Notes: generated by a model from the letters alone, not told the origin. A DNA stretch of 64,000 nucleotides from Ruminococcus sp. YRD2003 (GCA_900109435.1 FNZT01000012.1:1-64000); one strand, 5' to 3'. Shown: positions 53,764 to 62,797, numbered from the stretch's first letter. Program-made: numbers and translations.

Positions 53764-54963
53764 ATGAAGCTCGAACCTATCGTCATTTCTCTCCTCGATA
53801 CCGACCTCTATAAGTTCAATATGGATCAGGTCATTTTCCATAAGCATACCGACCTCTGCGGGCAGTATTTCTTTAAATGCCGCAATAAGGACGTCGTTTT
53901 TACTCCCGAAATGGTGCAGGAGATCAACGAGCAGATCGACCACCTATGTACCCTTTCCTTCAAAAAGGAGGAGCTCGATTACCTCCGCTCGATACGCTTC
54001 ATCAAGGACGATTATGTCGAATTTTTGCGCCTGTGGCACCCGATCCGCGACTACGTGACCGCTGAGCTCGACGCTGACGGTCAGCTTCAAATAGTCGTCG
54101 ACGGTCCGCTCTTCTCGGCTATGCAGTTCGAAATCTACCTCCTCGAGATCGTCAATGAGGTGTACTTCCGCATGAAATTCGACTACGAGAGGCTGAGAAG
54201 CTCCGCCGAGCTGCGCCTCGACGCCAAGATAAAGGCTATGAACGAAGGCTCCTATACTTTCAAATTCGCGGAGTTCGGCTGCCGCAGAAGACTCTCACGC
54301 GAGTGGGAGGACGTCGTTGTAAGGCGCTTTGTCACCGAGACCAAGAACTGCGTGGGTACGTCGAACGTTTACCTCGCGATGAAGTACGATGTTACCCCTA
54401 TCGGAACCTATGCACACGAGTTCGTGCAGATGTATCAGGGTATTGATTCGATCCCGCTCGCCTATACCAACCATTATGCCATGAAGGACTGGTACGACGA
54501 ATACGACGGCGATAACGGTACGGCTCTGACCGATACCATTACCACTGACCTCTTCCTGCTCGATTTCAACCGCTCTATGGTCAATAACTATACGGGCGTC
54601 CGCCACGACAGCGGCGACCCATACGCCTGGGGTGACAAGATCATAGCCCACTATAAGAGCTATGGCGTCGACCCCAAGACCAAGCTCCTGCTGTTCAGCG
54701 ACAGCCTCGACTTCGACAGAGCTCAGAAGCTCCATGAGTATTTCTGCGATAAGTCAAAGGTGTCGTTCGGGATCGGTACCTTCTGCTCGAATGATACTGA
54801 GGAGAAGGCGCTGAATATCGTCATCAAGCTCCAGTATGTGAACGGCAGACCCGTCGCTAAGCTCTCGGACGATATCGGCAAGGCTATGTGCCGCGACGAG
54901 GACTACCTCGAATACCTCAAACGCTCCGTCGATTTCAGATTGAAAAGAGAAGCTGCAAAATAA
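53764..54963 (+). CDS. pncB: Nicotinate phosphoribosyltransferase
   Basis: A 399-residue enzyme that makes nicotinate mononucleotide from nicotinate and PRPP for NAD salvage. Features are LLDTDLYKFNMDQVIF at the N-terminus, AEFGCRRRLSREWEDVV, GTSNVYLA, and GTYAHEFVQMYQ with the phosphorylated histidine. GVRHDSGDPYAWGDK and FGIGTFCSND also fit. It is the approximately 400-residue PncB type of E. coli rather than the longer Firmicutes type. AAAGG precedes the start; a terminator follows. Confidence 0.94.
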   Translation: MKLEPIVISLLDTDLYKFNMDQVIFHKHTDLCGQYFFKCRNKDVVFTPEMVQEINEQIDHLCTLSFKKEELDYLRSIRFIKDDYVEFLRLWHPIRDYVTAELDADGQLQIVVDGPLFSAMQFEIYLLEIVNEVYFRMKFDYERLRSSAELRLDAKIKAMNEGSYTFKFAEFGCRRRLSREWEDVVVRRFVTETKNCVGTSNVYLAMKYDVTPIGTYAHEFVQMYQGIDSIPLAYTNHYAMKDWYDEYDGDNGTALTDTITTDLFLLDFNRSMVNNYTGVRHDSGDPYAWGDKIIAHYKSYGVDPKTKLLLFSDSLDFDRAQKLHEYFCDKSKVSFGIGTFCSNDTEEKALNIVIKLQYVNGRPVAKLSDDIGKAMCRDEDYLEYLKRSVDFRLKREAAK

Positions 54964-55000
54964 GCGCTTTACTAAGGCAAATATCCGCGTCCGTATAAGA

Positions 55001-55040
55001 AACGCCGAAAGGTTTTTCCCTTTCGGCGTTGTCTTTTTTT
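55001..55040 (+). terminator. Terminator after pncB
   Basis: AACGCCGAAAGG and CCTTTCGGCGTT with a short loop, then seven or eight T residues. Confidence 0.88.
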
Positions 55041-55095
55041 CTGTGTTTTCAGGTGAAGTATCGGAATGAGTGACCTGCTGAAGTGTCGGGGAAGG

Positions 55096-58000
55096 TCACT
55101 TCTCCTTGGGTGCTGCGAAATCCTTCAGTGTCGGAACATCACCCGCAGATGTCGAAACAAGTGCATAGTACGCAAGAATGGTCGAAGCGTCCTTAGCGTC
55201 TACCTTGCTGTCGGAGTTGACATCGGCAGCTGCCCTCTGTTCAGCCGTAAGACCGTCATCATCGCCCGTGGAAGCCTTTGAATAAGCCACAAGTATCAAT
55301 GAGGAGTCCTTTGCATCAATCTTGCTGTCATTGTTCGGGTCTCCGAATGGGATCGGATCCTCGGTCTCGCGTATCTGATACGCCTTTATCTTTCCGTCGG
55401 AGGTCATCAGGTTGATGATCTTTGAGCCGTCATCGAGGTCTGTGATAGGTGTGCTGAAACGCGGGTCGGCAACAAGGTCTTTCATCTTTTTGCTCTGCTT
55501 CAGCACGACCATTTTCTCTGTGCTCGGAACATACAATACATTCGCATATTCTATCGGCACTACGACCTCATTCGCGGAGGAAACTACGCCTGTCAAGCCG
55601 TTCTTCCTGACTATGTACAGGTCGCCGCACGGGATTGCGGAGTCGTATTTGTACTTATCGTTGAAATCGTTGTAGTAATAGCTGCCCTTATAGATATAAT
55701 CATTGCCTTCAAATGTACTCTGATACGTAAATCGGTCAAAGGTAGTTTTACCCTTCTGTACATAGAACGTATCCTCATAACGGTATATACCGGTCTTCTC
55801 GGGCATTTCTATCGGTAAAGTGCAGTCTGCCTGAGCGGGCGGAAGTATCTCGGCGCCGTCCTTGGAGACAAGTCCGAGCTTGATTATCTTACCCGTCTTT
55901 TCGACGTCTGTTGTTTCGTATGTGTTGGTTTCTCCGTTGTAATGCTCTTCCTTGACAGTAGCGGTTACAGGTTCGGTCTCTTCTGCGAAGGCTATGCCGT
56001 CCGCAAACTCGTAAATACGCGTGTATTTGGGCTCGCAGATGACGGTGCCGTCAGCGTCTGCCATGCCCCACTTGCCGTCATTGATGATGATGTAGTTGCC
56101 GAACTGCGTCTTTACCGCGATGCCGAAAGAATTGTCCTTCGCGAAATCGGGAGCAAAGTCCTTTATAGGTACATAAACTGCGTTTATCACAAAATATCCG
56201 CTGTCATTATTTCCTGTTGCGGGCAGGTCGTAAGGTCCCACGGAGCGATTCGGAGATGTGCCGTCGCTGTAGATAGTATCTATTGTCTTGTCGCGCTCGT
56301 TTTGATTTGCAGATCCTGCATAGCAATGCTCTTCCACATCGACTGTTATGTCTGCCATAGGAGCGATAAGCTGTGTACCGTCGATCTTATCCAGACCTAT
56401 CTTGTAGCCGTCATCATTGGACCAGAGATAGTTGCCGCCGTCCGTTGAGTCTGCTGCCATATCCTCGGGGTAGACGATAGTTCTGACATACTCGTTTCCG
56501 ATGCGCTCGACATTGTTGTACTTTCCTACCTGAGAATATACTATCTCATTGCTTTTTGCATTGTAGATGTAGGAAGCCGTCTTGCCCGACTCCTCATCCT
56601 TGCCGTTTATGACATATGTGTAGTCGGTGCTTGTCGTGGGGCGGAATTCACCGTACGAATCGAACTTCTTTATGAACTCGCCCTTGTAGTTGTAGAAGCT
56701 GAGCTCGCTGCCGACCTGATTGTAGAACACGCCCGCGCCCGGGATGAGGTTGTAATCGCTCGGTATCTCGGCAACAAGATCGCCGTTGATATCAACGACT
56801 TTGCCGCTTTCGCCCTCCTTCGTGAGATAGAAGCAGTCTCCTGCGGGCTGAGGGGTATCGTATTCCTTGTCGTAAACGAATACTCTGTAATCGCTGCTGA
56901 CCAGATAGTTCTGATCTTCGGTGACCTCCACCGTATCAACGGGCTTGAGAGCAGTGTCGAATATCTTTACCGAATCGCCGTCTTTGATGTAATAGTAATT
57001 AACTGTTATGTTGGCTTTATAGTCGTTGTAGGATACCCACTTAAGGTTTGCCATATCGGCAGGTGCGTTGTCGTCGATCACCTCGTCAAGGAAATTGTTA
57101 TAGATAACGCATTTATCGCCCGATGCAGCAACGTAGCAGTTACCTATTTGATTGAAGGAATCATATTCTCCCAGTTTTTCAAGCTTTCCGTTATAGTAAA
57201 CGGAGCTGCCGTCCTTCCTGACGCTGACATAAAAATGTGACGTGCTGATGCTGTCGCCCTCAAGGAGAGTCTCCATATCGGAATTGAGGAGCTTATCGTA
57301 TGAGCCCTCTTCGCTCCTGTGCAATAAGAACTCGACTTTTGCTCCCTTGAAATCGCCTGGGTTATGCAAATTTATATCTTCGCCGTTTTCATCACGATAG
57401 TAAACAGTCGCGTGAGAGTAATCTTTGATATTGTTCTCTGCATCGCTGAACTGTCCCAGTCTATTAAGGGCTTCATCGAAATAAGTATAGCTGAACTGGT
57501 CGGGGATAGCATTGCCGTCCTTGTCATAAAGCTGATCTGTGCCCTTTATAAAGTAATCATCATACCAATCAAAATTGCTCCACGACTTAAAGTCGAGCGT
57601 ATCGAAATAATCGGTGACCTGCTTAAAATCGTCCGAATCAATAATAGCATACTTGCCGTCTTTTTTTATCCTGTAATATTTTGAGAGCGTATAATTATAG
57701 TCGGGCTCGTTGTAGAAATTATCATCATAAGCAGCCCAGTAACAGTGATTGTAATGATTATCGCGAACATACTCTTTCGCCTCTTCATAGACGGGAGAAA
57801 TGGTCTTGCCGCTCAGGTCGGTGAAATAGTCGCCTTCCTTGCCGTCAATGAAGAACTTTTTCCCGTCAGGACAGAGGAATATGTTTTCAGCGGTGTCGGT
57901 CAGCTCGATGACGACCTTGCCGCTCACATCTATAACGCCCACTTTCCTGTCAATGTCGTATACGGTGAAGTAGGTATCGTTAAGGCGCTTGATAGCGTGG

Positions 58001-58443
58001 TATTCCGCGATGACGCCGCCGTCGGCATCAAGCAGCTTGTTTCCCTTATTGCCGCCGACTATCATCGTCCCGCTTGCGTTTCCGAATCTGATATTCGGAT
58101 CCATGAAGTTGAAGCCGTAGTCGGAAGTGGTAGGCATGATGAAGTCAAATATGCCCATCGTCGTAGTAGCGTAGCATATGCCGCTCGTGATAGCTTCGTC
58201 GAGCGATATGAGCTTGGTGCTGCCGTCCTTGTCAACTACGACGAGTTGCTGACCTGTGGCGAATTCCTTGGGCGTACCGTTCTCGATGTACACGTTCCTG
58301 TCGGGATACTCAACAAGGCTTTCAAATTCCTTGTCGGTTATTTGCTCTGCGACATACTTGGCACTCGAGGTCATTAGCGGGATGTTTGCCAGCATTGCCG
58401 CAGCTGCGGAGAAAGCTATGAGCTTTCTCAATGGTCTGTTCAT
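55096..58443 (-). CDS. Large secreted dockerin protein with WG-like repeats
   Basis: A 1115-residue secreted protein with signal peptide (about residues 1-28, MLANIPLMTSSA). Most of the length consists of beta-propeller-like WG/KWG-type repeats, for example KFFIDGKEGDYFTDLSGKTI, IINDGKWGMADADGTVICEP and LYIVRKNGLTGVVSSANEVV. The last 75 residues form a type I dockerin: GDPNNDSKIDAKDSSLILVA and ADVNSDSKVDAKDASTILAY, two calcium-loop repeats. It carries no catalytic domain that I can recognise, so it may be a binding or structural part of a cellulosome-like complex. GAAAGGGTGG precedes the start. Confidence 0.85.
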   Translation of the reverse strand: MNRPLRKLIAFSAAAAMLANIPLMTSSAKYVAEQITDKEFESLVEYPDRNVYIENGTPKEFATGQQLVVVDKDGSTKLISLDEAITSGICYATTTMGIFDFIMPTTSDYGFNFMDPNIRFGNASGTMIVGGNKGNKLLDADGGVIAEYHAIKRLNDTYFTVYDIDRKVGVIDVSGKVVIELTDTAENIFLCPDGKKFFIDGKEGDYFTDLSGKTISPVYEEAKEYVRDNHYNHCYWAAYDDNFYNEPDYNYTLSKYYRIKKDGKYAIIDSDDFKQVTDYFDTLDFKSWSNFDWYDDYFIKGTDQLYDKDGNAIPDQFSYTYFDEALNRLGQFSDAENNIKDYSHATVYYRDENGEDINLHNPGDFKGAKVEFLLHRSEEGSYDKLLNSDMETLLEGDSISTSHFYVSVRKDGSSVYYNGKLEKLGEYDSFNQIGNCYVAASGDKCVIYNNFLDEVIDDNAPADMANLKWVSYNDYKANITVNYYYIKDGDSVKIFDTALKPVDTVEVTEDQNYLVSSDYRVFVYDKEYDTPQPAGDCFYLTKEGESGKVVDINGDLVAEIPSDYNLIPGAGVFYNQVGSELSFYNYKGEFIKKFDSYGEFRPTTSTDYTYVINGKDEESGKTASYIYNAKSNEIVYSQVGKYNNVERIGNEYVRTIVYPEDMAADSTDGGNYLWSNDDGYKIGLDKIDGTQLIAPMADITVDVEEHCYAGSANQNERDKTIDTIYSDGTSPNRSVGPYDLPATGNNDSGYFVINAVYVPIKDFAPDFAKDNSFGIAVKTQFGNYIIINDGKWGMADADGTVICEPKYTRIYEFADGIAFAEETEPVTATVKEEHYNGETNTYETTDVEKTGKIIKLGLVSKDGAEILPPAQADCTLPIEMPEKTGIYRYEDTFYVQKGKTTFDRFTYQSTFEGNDYIYKGSYYYNDFNDKYKYDSAIPCGDLYIVRKNGLTGVVSSANEVVVPIEYANVLYVPSTEKMVVLKQSKKMKDLVADPRFSTPITDLDDGSKIINLMTSDGKIKAYQIRETEDPIPFGDPNNDSKIDAKDSSLILVAYSKASTGDDDGLTAEQRAAADVNSDSKVDAKDASTILAYYALVSTSAGDVPTLKDFAAPKEK

Positions 58444-58582
58444 AAAACCACCCTTTCACATCTTATTTTCAGAGACAAAAGCCTCCAAATACAACACAAT
58501 TATACCACTGTTATATATGATTGTCAATATGTGCGTATAATAATTATATATGCAATACCAATTATTGCCTGTTCAACAAAAC

Positions 58583-58950
58583 AGTCAACGCTTTAAGGGC
58601 TGTACTTATACGGAAGCATTACGGGACACTTATCGGGGGAAACCTTTCTGAAGAAAGGTTCCGCCAACAGCGGCGGTCCCCTCTGTCGCTTCGCGACATC
58701 TCCCCGCACTGCGGGGAGTCACCCCCGAGCCCCTTTCCAAAGACTTTTAGTCCAAATTTTGCCCCTATGGAGTACTCTCATGAAAAAAAAAGACTAACTC
58801 TTTCCATACAAGGAGAGTACCCCATAGGGGCAAAATTTAAATTGAAAGTTTTAGGAAGGGAGTTTGAGGGAGAACCCTTTTTCAAAAGGGTTTCCCTCAA
58901 TAAATACTCCGTAATGCTTCTGTATGCGTACAGCCCTTGAGGCGTTGACT
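58583..58950. repeat. Complete modular palindromic element with 20-40 base inverted ends
   Basis: The ends are inverted repeats: left AGTCAACGC, three bases, AAGGGCTGTAC, continuing to GAAGCATTACGG; right the complement, ending GTTGACT. Inside are hairpins (AACCTTTC/GAAAGGTT, TGTCGC/GCGACA, TCCCCGC/GCGGGGA) and the nested TTTTGCCCCTAT repeat. Blocks recur at 1-150 and about 35990-36200. No transposase is inside, so it behaves like a non-autonomous element. It ends seven bases from the stop of the lipoprotein gene. Confidence 0.8.
58757..58835. repeat. TTTTGCCCCTAT palindromic repeat, copy B
   Basis: Arms of about 22 bases around 33 bases, nested in the element at 58583-58950. Related to copies A (36070) and C (62740). 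Confidence 0.85.
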
Positions 58951-58957
58951 TTACGTA

Positions 58958-59920
58958 TCAGCCGCAGAAAGTGAAGACCTGTCCTTCGCCTGCGCCCTCA
59001 ACGGCGTCATACCAGTAAACGTTGTTGCTTGCAAACACGAAATTCATCTCGCCGCTGCCGTTCTGATAATCCACGGTTTCGCTTACAACCTCGCCGTTCT
59101 CGTTGTATACGTAGGACTTCCTTACACAGTTATCATAGGATACACAAATACCCTCATCGCGGCAATCCACCTTGCCGCTCATATCCCAGACACTTGTCTC
59201 GGAAACGCTGCCGCTCCATGAAATGTGTATTGCAGCCTGATCGGTGCCGCAGCAGGAAACGGTCATCATTGCACGTCCGTTTGAGTATGTGCCGATGAAG
59301 TTCATCATGGGGTTCTGTCCGTCGCTTGCAGTTGCATTGCGGGCATTGTCGTTCTCGAAGGTGTAGCAGAACTGGTAGCCCGAGTAATATGTTACTGTCT
59401 CGGGAGTGCTGCCGTTAGTTATGGGAGCTGCAACGATCACCCAGCAGGCAAAATCCGTGTCGGGAGCAGTACCCTTTGTGCAGCTGATGATCTGCGCGCC
59501 AGAGCCGATCTGCTCTCTTACATTTGCGATAGCCGCAGCCTCGTCAATGCCGATGTTGTCAGCCTTTGCGGCGGCTGCGGGAGCAGTGTTCTTTGCCGCT
59601 GTATTTTCGGCAGAAAGCTGCTCTGCCTTTACTGCGTTTGTATTTGAAGCCTTGTTTTCAGCCTTTACCGCGTTTGTACCTGTGGTTTTTGTCTCAGCCT
59701 TGACGGTCGTTGAAGCGGTCGTTACTGCTGCCGTTGTCGATACAGAAGTCGTTACTGATGCACCGGATGCGGGAAGTGAAGATGCAGGGACGTCTGAGCC
59801 GCAGCCCGTCAGCATAACTGCTGCACCTGCGAGAGCAGCGATGGCTGCTATTATCATCGGAGCAGTCTTTCTGCTGCCCTTTACGTTGTTTACCTTGTTC
59901 TGTGCGTTGAAATTTCTCAT
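58958..59920 (-). CDS. Hypothetical lipoprotein with Ala/Thr-rich linker
   Basis: A 320-residue protein with a lipoprotein signal (lipobox MLTGC at about residue 40) after a basic N-terminus. A long Thr/Ala/Lys linker follows (about 45-125) with the near-repeats TNAVKAENKA and TNAVKAEQLS. The C-terminal domain of about 190 residues has several cysteines (CTKG, ACWV, CYTF, SCCG, CRDEG, NCVRK), an unusual number for a lipoprotein. I do not recognise a family. The ATG at 59920 is chosen because GGAGG lies eight bases upstream. Confidence 0.78.
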   Translation of the reverse strand: MRNFNAQNKVNNVKGSRKTAPMIIAAIAALAGAAVMLTGCGSDVPASSLPASGASVTTSVSTTAAVTTASTTVKAETKTTGTNAVKAENKASNTNAVKAEQLSAENTAAKNTAPAAAAKADNIGIDEAAAIANVREQIGSGAQIISCTKGTAPDTDFACWVIVAAPITNGSTPETVTYYSGYQFCYTFENDNARNATASDGQNPMMNFIGTYSNGRAMMTVSCCGTDQAAIHISWSGSVSETSVWDMSGKVDCRDEGICVSYDNCVRKSYVYNENGEVVSETVDYQNGSGEMNFVFASNNVYWYDAVEGAGEGQVFTFCG

Positions 59921-60153
59921 TGTTTTTTCCTCCTGTTTTTCTGCGCTTTTTTTACGCTTTGTGTTTTCCATGACTATATCATACCACAGTATTTCGGTCC
60001 GTTCAACAGATAATATGCCGCCGAAATGTAGTTAAAGTTACACTCGGGAGGCGAAGTGTAAACAAAACTACATCCGACCTGAAAATTGTATCATAAAAAA
60101 GCGGGCGCAGGTGCAGCAGAAAAGCAGAGCCTGTCGTCCCGTAAACTGCGAAA

Positions 60154-60183
60154 ACGGCGCCTGATACCGAGATCAGGCGCCGC
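60154..60183 (-). terminator. Terminator after the TetR gene
   Basis: CGGCGCCTGAT and ATCAGGCGCCG around a short loop, followed on the minus strand by TTTTCG. Confidence 0.8.
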
Positions 60184-60186
60184 AAA

Positions 60187-60759
60187 TCAATTCTTCATTA
60201 TAAAATTTTCCGTATTCTTGTCGAGGTCTGAAAGTATCCCCACGATGAAGCTCTCGGGTTCGGAAAGACCGCCGAGCACCCATTTCTCCACAACCGCGAT
60301 ACAGCCCTGAGCACGGTAGCAGCTGAGGTACTCTATGTGTCCGTCATTGAGCCTGCTGTCCTTTTGCTCGCTTATCAGCTTGCGGAAAAGTCCCTCCATC
60401 AGCTTGCCGAACTTCTCCCGCAGGTCGTTTGTGCCGTTGCGCGAGAATATCATGCCGAAAACGCTCTTATTATCCCTGATATAGCCGATGAGGCAGGAGA
60501 AGAACTCCTCCGAACGAAGCTCATCAAGCTGTAGTATCAGCAGTCCGAGCTCGACGAGAACGTCCTCCTCTATCTTGTCATAGAGGTCGTAGACGTCGAG
60601 ATAGTGCTTATAGAAGGTAACGCGGTTCACATCGGCTCTGTCGGCTATCTCCTGCACGGTTATCTTGTGCAGTTCCTTATTCGCGAGCAGCTCTGCAAAG
60701 GCGTCACATATCGCTTTTCTGGTCTTGAGAGTGCGTCTGTCGGTCTTCTTTTCACTCAT
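60187..60759 (-). CDS. TetR family transcriptional regulator
   Basis: A 190-residue regulator. The N-terminal helix-turn-helix reads KITVQEIADRADVNRVTFYK, then HYLDVYDLYDKIEED, the typical TetR pattern. The C-terminal part resembles the TetR_C type of Firmicutes such as DhaS-like proteins. It is divergent from the radical SAM gene, with promoters 32 bases apart, and so may control it. An ATG at 60759 is preferred; a GTG nine bases upstream is the alternative. Confidence 0.9.
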   Translation of the reverse strand: MSEKKTDRRTLKTRKAICDAFAELLANKELHKITVQEIADRADVNRVTFYKHYLDVYDLYDKIEEDVLVELGLLILQLDELRSEEFFSCLIGYIRDNKSVFGMIFSRNGTNDLREKFGKLMEGLFRKLISEQKDSRLNDGHIEYLSCYRAQGCIAVVEKWVLGGLSEPESFIVGILSDLDKNTENFIMKN

Positions 60760-60846
60760 TTTTATCACCGATCCATATAGTTGTTGTCTTTATCAATGTC
60801 TGTTTTGCCCTCCGCGAACGAAGTGCGGGGCAATGAGAACACATTT

Positions 60847-60875
60847 ATTATACACCATATAACAATAATAGTCAA
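60847..60875 (-). promoter_or_regulatory. Promoter of the TetR gene
   Basis: On the minus strand TTGACT and TATAAT with a 17-base spacer, about 90 bases before the start. Confidence 0.8.
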
Positions 60876-60906
60876 CGCCGCAGCATACGACCATTTCAAA
60901 TTTTAC

Positions 60907-60935
60907 TTGACTTTTATGTAAGAATAGGATATAAT
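60907..60935 (+). promoter_or_regulatory. Promoter of the radical SAM-dockerin operon
   Basis: TTGACT and TATAAT with a 17-base spacer, about 50 bases before the radical SAM start. It is back-to-back with the TetR promoter. Confidence 0.85.
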
Positions 60936-60986
60936 GATTCCAAACCTGAACAAAATATTTGTTTTTATGCGGATCGGGATGATGAA

Positions 60987-61967
60987 ATGGACTATACTAT
61001 AAGTATCACGAATAAATGCAATCTCAGATGCAGCTACTGCTACGAAAGGCATCTTAATACGGAATACGGCTGCATCGGCGGCGAGACCCGCAAGCAGATA
61101 GCCGACTTCATAAACAGCCGCAGTGATGCGGATACGGTATACCTCTTCGGAGGCGAGCCGCTGCTGTATAAGGACACCGTAAAATATTACATCGAAACAC
61201 TCAGAGCAAACCGCTTCGTCATCACTACCAACGGCACGCTTCTCGACGAGGACTTCCTGAAATGGTGCGAGGGCAGGAGCGTTATCATCAATATGTCGCA
61301 CGACGGCAGGGATTGTCCCGAGCGCGGAGCAGATACCGCTCTCCTCGATGCGAACCTGAAACTGCTGCTGAAGTATCAGCCGAAGGCGCTGGTGCAGCTC
61401 GTCTATACCGAGGAGACGCTCCCAAAGCTGTACGACAATATCCTGTATCTCAAAGAGCTCGGAGCAAAGAAGGTCTCGGCGACTATGGACTCGTTCCTCG
61501 ACCCGAGCGACCCCGACAGCTTTGGCGACATGATGCGCGAGCAGTGGCGGAAGATAGCTTCTATCCCCGATTTGTTCGTGTATGAGCTCGCCACGAAAAT
61601 TGATACTATCAGGAACAAAAAGTCCAGCCTTTGCGAGATATGCAAAAAGAAAATATTCATCAACTGGGACGGCCGCTTCTACCCCTGCGTACAGTTCCAG
61701 AACATACCCGAATACCGCTGCGGAGATGTGTCCGTCGGCATTCAAGCCGAGCAGACAAGGAAAGCCCACCCCGACTATCCCATGCGCTCGGAGCGCTGCA
61801 AGGGCTGCGAGATAGCGGAATACTGCCGCAACTCCTGCGCGTGCAGAAAAATGGCGACGACGGGAACTGTCAGAGACATTTCCGAAGCCGCTTGTATGGA
61901 GGAACAGGTGCAGATACTTACTGCACTTGAAATAATTGCCAATGATAAAGGAGGAAAGAGACCATGA
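60987..61967 (+). CDS. Radical SAM/SPASM enzyme
   Basis: A 326-residue radical SAM protein. The cluster motif CNLRCSYC is at about residues 11-18, followed by the GGE motif (FGGEPLLY). The C-terminal SPASM domain is complete: C-x9-G-x4-C (CKKKIFINWDGRFYPC), then C-x2-C-x5-C-x3-C (CKGCEIAEYCRNSC) and a last Cys in EAACMEE. This adds two auxiliary iron-sulfur clusters. Such enzymes modify peptides (thioether or C-C crosslinks) or sulfatases. The stop overlaps the start of the dockerin protein gene by four bases, so that protein is the likely substrate. Confidence 0.92.
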   Translation: MDYTISITNKCNLRCSYCYERHLNTEYGCIGGETRKQIADFINSRSDADTVYLFGGEPLLYKDTVKYYIETLRANRFVITTNGTLLDEDFLKWCEGRSVIINMSHDGRDCPERGADTALLDANLKLLLKYQPKALVQLVYTEETLPKLYDNILYLKELGAKKVSATMDSFLDPSDPDSFGDMMREQWRKIASIPDLFVYELATKIDTIRNKKSSLCEICKKKIFINWDGRFYPCVQFQNIPEYRCGDVSVGIQAEQTRKAHPDYPMRSERCKGCEIAEYCRNSCACRKMATTGTVRDISEAACMEEQVQILTALEIIANDKGGKRP

Positions 61968-62698
61968 GAAAATTCACAAAAGAGATATCCGCGCTTTTAG
62001 CCACAGTCGCTGTCGGCACCTCGGTGAATGCAGCCACAGCCGCGTCCGAGAATGAAGCCGTAAAGACTGAGGGCGTCGCGATGATATCCGACACCGAACT
62101 CGAGCAGTTGGCCACTACTATGGTCGGCACCACAGTCGCAGAGCCTTTTACGACAATGTATGAGGACACATATTATGAGGGCGAGATGATGCCTGATGCG
62201 ACATACCTCGCGGGTGATATCATAGGTACTCCCGTGACAGAGCCTATCTACACAGTCGGCACAGAGGTAGGACCTGTGACCACTACCACCACCACCGACG
62301 AGTGGGGCGGCACGGCTATGATAGGCACACAGGTCGGACCGTATACAACGACCACCACGACTGAAACGACAACATATTGTGAAGGCACAACGACGTCAGA
62401 ATACACTTCCACCTCTACCGAAGACACATGGATCGCGGGCGGAATAATGGACATTCACTACGGCGATGCCAACGCAGACGGAAAACTGTCGCTAGCCGAT
62501 TCCGTGGCAATACTGCAGTTCATCGCCAACAAAGACAAATATTCTATGCCCCGTTCTGCTCAGAAATCCGCAGACTGCTATAACCCGGGCGACGGCGTCA
62601 CACCTATGGACGCCCTTACGATAAAGAGAGTTGACGCAGGCGAGATAGCCGAGTATGACCTCCCCGTGTATCCAGACTGCGAGAGCGGAGCGTGCTGA
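61964..62698 (+). CDS. Secreted dockerin protein coupled to the radical SAM enzyme
   Basis: A 244-residue protein with a signal-like N-terminus (about 1-27). The middle (about 50-165) has imperfect repeats of the type VGTxVxEPxxT / IGTPVTEPIYT / VGTEVGPVTTT / IGTQVGPYTTT and long Thr runs. A dockerin-like end (about 170-232: GDANADGKLSLADSVAILQF, then a degenerate second loop GDGVTPMDALTIKR) follows. The last residues are DCESGAC. Four cysteines in all. GGAGG lies near the start, inside the radical SAM gene. Modification by the enzyme and docking to a cohesin are inferred. Confidence 0.82.
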   Translation: MRKFTKEISALLATVAVGTSVNAATAASENEAVKTEGVAMISDTELEQLATTMVGTTVAEPFTTMYEDTYYEGEMMPDATYLAGDIIGTPVTEPIYTVGTEVGPVTTTTTTDEWGGTAMIGTQVGPYTTTTTTETTTYCEGTTTSEYTSTSTEDTWIAGGIMDIHYGDANADGKLSLADSVAILQFIANKDKYSMPRSAQKSADCYNPGDGVTPMDALTIKRVDAGEIAEYDLPVYPDCESGAC

Positions 62699-62739
62699 TT
62701 TTTCAATAACAATATCCGTTTAGGCTGATATCCAAAAAC

Positions 62740-62797
62740 TTGCCCCTATGGGTCGTCCTGATACAAACAGAATCAGGAAAGTGTCCCATAGGGGCAA
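62740..62797. repeat. TTTTGCCCCTAT palindromic repeat, copy C
   Basis: TTGCCCCTATGGG and its complement enclose CCTGAT/ATCAGG. It is shorter than copies A and B, and lies after the dockerin protein gene, where it could terminate transcription. Confidence 0.75.

Noticed and set aside
53390..53767. Frames of 93-125 codons through the 146-base repeat
   Set aside because: They arise from repeat DNA and have no start signals or family features.
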